The notes under the pieces are model-generated. The model was not told the DNA's origin and made no database searches. It was given only the letters and a program-made list of their open reading frames with translations. The translations under genes were made by a program, and so were the position numbers. DNA of 64,000 nucleotides, from positions 6,886,250 through 6,950,249 of the forward strand of contig JACBWW010000038.1 in the NCBI GenBank assembly GCA_020086605.1. The letters run 5' to 3'. This document shows, one piece after another, positions 60,660 through 64,000 of this stretch. Positions within the stretch are counted from its first letter, which is position 1. Each line of letters opens with the position of its first letter. This stretch comes from Lanius collurio (Eukaryota; Chordata; Aves; Passeriformes; Laniidae).

Positions 60660-60774
60660 TGGAGACAGGATTTGGGAGATTTGAGTCCAGTTCTAACCCT
60701 GCCACTGATTTAATATACATCTTTAGGCAGCTGCCGGCTCTGTTTTCTAAAGTGAAATTTAGAGGTTTAATGTA
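60660..60774 (+). mobile_element. Ancient MIR/CORE-SINE-like fragment
   Basis: The order gggagatttgagtccagttc, then taaccctgccactgatttaa, a gap corresponding to the tRNA-SINE core, and ctgttttctaaagtgaaat follows the MIR pattern (gttcgaatcccggctctgccactta..., then cagtttcctcatctgtaaaatg). Divergence is high, as expected for an element predating birds. A minus-strand open frame runs across it by chance. Confidence 0.45.
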
Positions 60775-62473
60775 TGTTTGCATCTGAACAACAGCATTTA
60801 AGTGATAAATGATGGTCAGGGGGTAGACACACAATTAGGTTTATTTTTCTTTTTAGATTCATCTCATCTATGTTTTTCTGAGACCAAAATCCACATAATT
60901 CTGGTAGTAGCCCAAGAGTACTGTGTCTTCAGACTAACAAATCAAAATCACTTAGTACTAGGTGGCTTATTATTCCTACAATAGGAGAAAAAGGAGAGAA
61001 GGAGAAGTCTTTTGGAAAGGAAAGTAAGATTAGTGGAAGCCCATGATATGAATTCACACTGGCTTATAATGCATTTCTATGGCTTATCTAATAGCAAACT
61101 ATGGTGTCTAGTGCTTCAGACCTTCAGGGGGTTTAGGAAAGAATTGTAGTATTCTCTGTGACTTAGTCTTTACCTACTACAACAACAGCAAGTGTTTTTT
61201 AGTCTTGCATTTATTTAGTACTCTTAAGGGTCCAAACCTTCAGTGGTGTATGGGACTTGAAGTCTAAATTTAATTTTAATTAGCCGCTAATATATGTTTA
61301 GTATGCATAGATTGCTGAGATTAAAACCCATGTGAGTATCATGGGCAGTGACTACATGTGCATGTGTGCACTTGTGTGGAAAAACCAGGGAATTTTTTTT
61401 TGACAGCAAAAGGAAAAAAGTAAAAAAACCCCAAAAACTGTGTTGTGTACACTGTGAATGTACAGACATCTATAGCGTTATGAGTTGCAGTTCCTTCCCT
61501 TGGAGGGCTGTTTTCAAAATACACAGATGAAAGTGCCTGGTTGTAATGTGGTGCATGGCCTTAATTACCTGGGAACGTGACCTGTTTGGCAGAACACTGC
61601 CCCACCTTTATCCTGGTAATCTTTTTGGTTTGTGTGGAGAGATCTTTAAGCCTTACACACCTCTGGGATTTGGGAATCTTCCTGCCGTTGCTGTCATGAG
61701 TTCAACACTGTGTAGGTATATCCAGAGTAAGATAGGAGAGAGGAAAAGGTTTATCCTGGGTTGGAGACAGCTGCTGTAGATGAAATGAAGAAGTTAAGAC
61801 CTGAGCAAAGACCTTGGTCTGATGTCATTCATTGCATAAACCATTCTTTGTATTTTAGGTTGCTTAGTGTACTCAAGGTGAAGCATCTGCTAAATATTGT
61901 GCTGAATCAGGGCCTTTGTTTGCTTAAATCTTTTTCTTTACATTTCATCAGTAAACCTAAATAGTACATTTGCAGTAGATGCCACACAGCAGGTCCAGCC
62001 TTGAGAGTCTGTGACTCTGGTAATTGCTGGGAGCTGGGAGACCAGACAGTGCTTTTCCATTAGTTGTGCTGTGTGCCTTTGTGGGACCTGAGGTCAGCTT
62101 GAGGTGAAGGTACTGAGGCCACAAAGAGCTAAAGTTTGTATGGTTTACTTGGCCATATTTAGGGCAAATCTGCTGTTCAGTGCTGTCTGGTCTTCAACCC
62201 TTGGCAAATAGCTCTCAAACTGTGCTCAGAATAATTCAGAACATGTCTGGAGCATCCTATACAGTCCTTTGAGTCCTTGAGTCTTCACAGATCTTCAGTG
62301 ATCCTGCATTTTATTTTTTTTTACTGTCTATAACTTGAATTGAAGCCAAAAAAATAAATGCAAAGAGGAGTCGTTCCATTAGACATAATGATTTTGGTCC
62401 AGAAGAAATTACCCTATCAATGTGCCCCTGATTCCTAGTGAGCTTAAGGGGATTAACCATGGTTGTGATCAAG
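60775..62473. other. Unique non-coding DNA
   Basis: I see no gene, RNA or mobile element. Small simple-sequence patches only (T run at about 61391-61399, T-rich at 62310-62325). Confidence 0.5.
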
Positions 62474-62600
62474 GCAGGTTAGATGGGGCCCTAAACAACC
62501 TGGTCTGGAGTGTTATCCCTGCCCATAATCAGGGGTGTTGGAACAGGATGCTCTTTAAGGTCCCTTCCAACCCAGACCTTTCTACGATGGTTCTGTGACT
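62474..62600 (+). mobile_element. CR1 LINE 3' tail
   Basis: The plus strand shows ggcaggttagatggggcc, then acaacctggtctggagtg, tatccctgcccataatcagg, ggtgttggaacaggatgctc, ttaaggtcccttccaaccca, and the terminal TTTCTACGATGGTTCTGTGACT. This is the last 127 bp of a plus-strand, strongly 5'-truncated CR1, including the degraded 8-bp terminal units. Confidence 0.92.
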
Positions 62601-64000
62601 TGAGGGCTTCAGCATCTTTCAGGATTGAGCCATGGGTTTTGTCCAGAAGTCTTTCAAAACTGCTGCTGCCTGTGTTCTTTTTTGAAGAGATATGTAAAGT
62701 CAAGACAAACAACCAGTTCCTGCATTGCTCTTTTTTCCTAGAGATGGATCAAGCTGATTGAGCTGATCAGAGAATTGTTTGACTGAAGGAAAAATCTGTC
62801 TCTGACATATTTTCTATTTTGGGATTTTCAGTTATGTAATTTTATTATTTATTTTTTAAATGGTCAGTAGCTGAGCACAAATTTATTTCCAAACTCATCT
62901 GTCCCATGTTGGATTTTTTTCCATTCCTCAAAAGATGTCTCAATACTATGCAAACAATTAAAATGTAGAAAAAATACAAGAATTAATTACCATGCAGAGG
63001 ATTAATTTCCCTCCCCTTCCCCCATGCTTGAGTCTCCTTTGCAATGCTTACTGTATTGTTAATTGTTCAACCTGTACTTAGATAACCTGCACCCTTTTAA
63101 AGGTATTTGTCCTTGCAGAAAAATCTTCAGCTGACCTATGTCCTCAGCAAAGCTGCCCATTCAGGCACAGGGAACAGATGGGGAAGAAGAGGCTAAATTC
63201 ACCATTTTGTTTGCAGCACAGTGTAACTGATTGCCAAGATATTTTCTTTTAATGTGTTAGTTGTGGAAATCTGTTAATTTGATATTTAAATTATTTTCAA
63301 GTGGAAGTTTCATTTATGATGTTACCCCAAGAGGGTGACTAAAATGTGTGGGCTTGAATAGGTACAGTGTATAGACTATGTGGTTCTCATTTCCTTCCTT
63401 TTCCAATTGTATGAAACGCTTTGCTTCAAAAAGCATGAACTTTAACTTAGTCATGTGGAAGAATCCCCAAAATTATTTAGCCCACATTGATTTGAGGAAC
63501 TGGAAGGTGTTGCTTCATGCACATATGGAACAAGTAGCTATGTTGCCATGAAGTGATGTGTGTTGGGAGTTAACATCAGTGATATGAATGGAAGACAACT
63601 GTGCCATTTCTGAGTTCAGCCTTCTGTCAGCTTGCTATCTATCTTCTAGAGATCATGCACTAGACAGGCTTTGGTAATGAAAGAGATCCAGTAGAAACTC
63701 ATAGTCCATGGAAATCTACGGTGTCGTCAGGGGAGTACTGTCATGCCTTCACCATCTCTTCTGGCTCATTCTTCAGAGTTTCTCTGAAAATATTATGGAA
63801 TAATATATTATGTATGTAGATTGTGCCATGGCAGTATTTTGCAAGCAGCTGGAAGGTAATTTGCTTGCCCTAAGCATAGGAAGGGCTTTTCCCTTACAAC
63901 AGTTAGACAATGTTTTAGTCTGTCAGTTCTGATGTCAGGAACAGAGCTCACATCCTACTGGTGCCTTAATTACAAGGAAAGCAGAGGCTGTCACACAACT
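62601..64000. other. Unique non-coding DNA to window end
   Basis: AT-rich sequence with no recognised gene or repeat. Nothing marks a gene boundary at the window edge. Confidence 0.5.

Noticed and set aside
1..64000. CRISPR arrays, tRNA, rRNA, bacterial operons or phage
   Set aside because: No spaced direct repeats, no cloverleaf-forming sequence recognised, no dense long ORFs or ribosome-binding sites. The repeats present are typical of a bird genome.

Overview
The window looks like a stretch of bird genome, most likely a songbird. The evidence is several CR1 LINE copies in both orientations, most of them truncated fragments, plus a cluster of endogenous-retrovirus LTRs with TG...CA ends and 5-bp target-site duplications. 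Background DNA is AT-rich, and mammalian repeats (Alu, L1, B1/B2) are absent. No complete protein-coding gene, rRNA, tRNA or CRISPR array can be supported. The region is best read as intergenic DNA or a very long intron. The only weak coding candidate is a short minus-strand exon-like frame near 47.6 kb.

Layout. 1-8.2 kb is mostly unique DNA with two CR1 fragments (2.9-3.6 kb plus strand, 6.1-6.4 kb minus strand) and a GAAA microsatellite. From 8.2 to about 11.9 kb there is a three-layer nest: a degenerate minus-strand CR1 carrying ORF1 esterase and ORF2 endonuclease remnants is split by a solo LTR (family A), which is itself split by another solo LTR (family B). Both LTR insertions keep perfect 5-bp target duplications. 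12-20.3 kb is AT-rich unique DNA with one old CR1 piece, a small inverted-repeat structure and stretches that resemble conserved non-coding DNA.

20.3-32.7 kb is the repeat-dense core. It holds two family C LTRs in opposite orientations, a family D LTR preceded by a polypurine tract (so a remnant of a longer provirus), a CR1 fragment, an unclassified repeat of about 230 bp present twice at roughly 98 percent identity, a 20-base G run, a second family B LTR and a second family A LTR. 32.7-51.5 kb is mostly unique, with CR1 fragments at 34.3 and 36.4 kb, a MIR-like tail near 35.4 kb and another LTR (family E) near 46 kb. A third family B LTR lies at 51.6-52.9 kb, in opposite orientation to the one at 30.3 kb. 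53-64 kb is unique DNA with a MIR-like fragment and a short CR1 tail.

The GC-rich, CpG-rich patches I see (about 8.7, 20.6, 29.4, 31.4 and 51.8 kb) all fall inside LTRs, so none marks an ordinary gene promoter. The main value of the window is the insertion history it records, together with two unexplained sequences: the duplicated 230-bp unit and a perfect 18-bp palindrome built of T-box-like half-sites.
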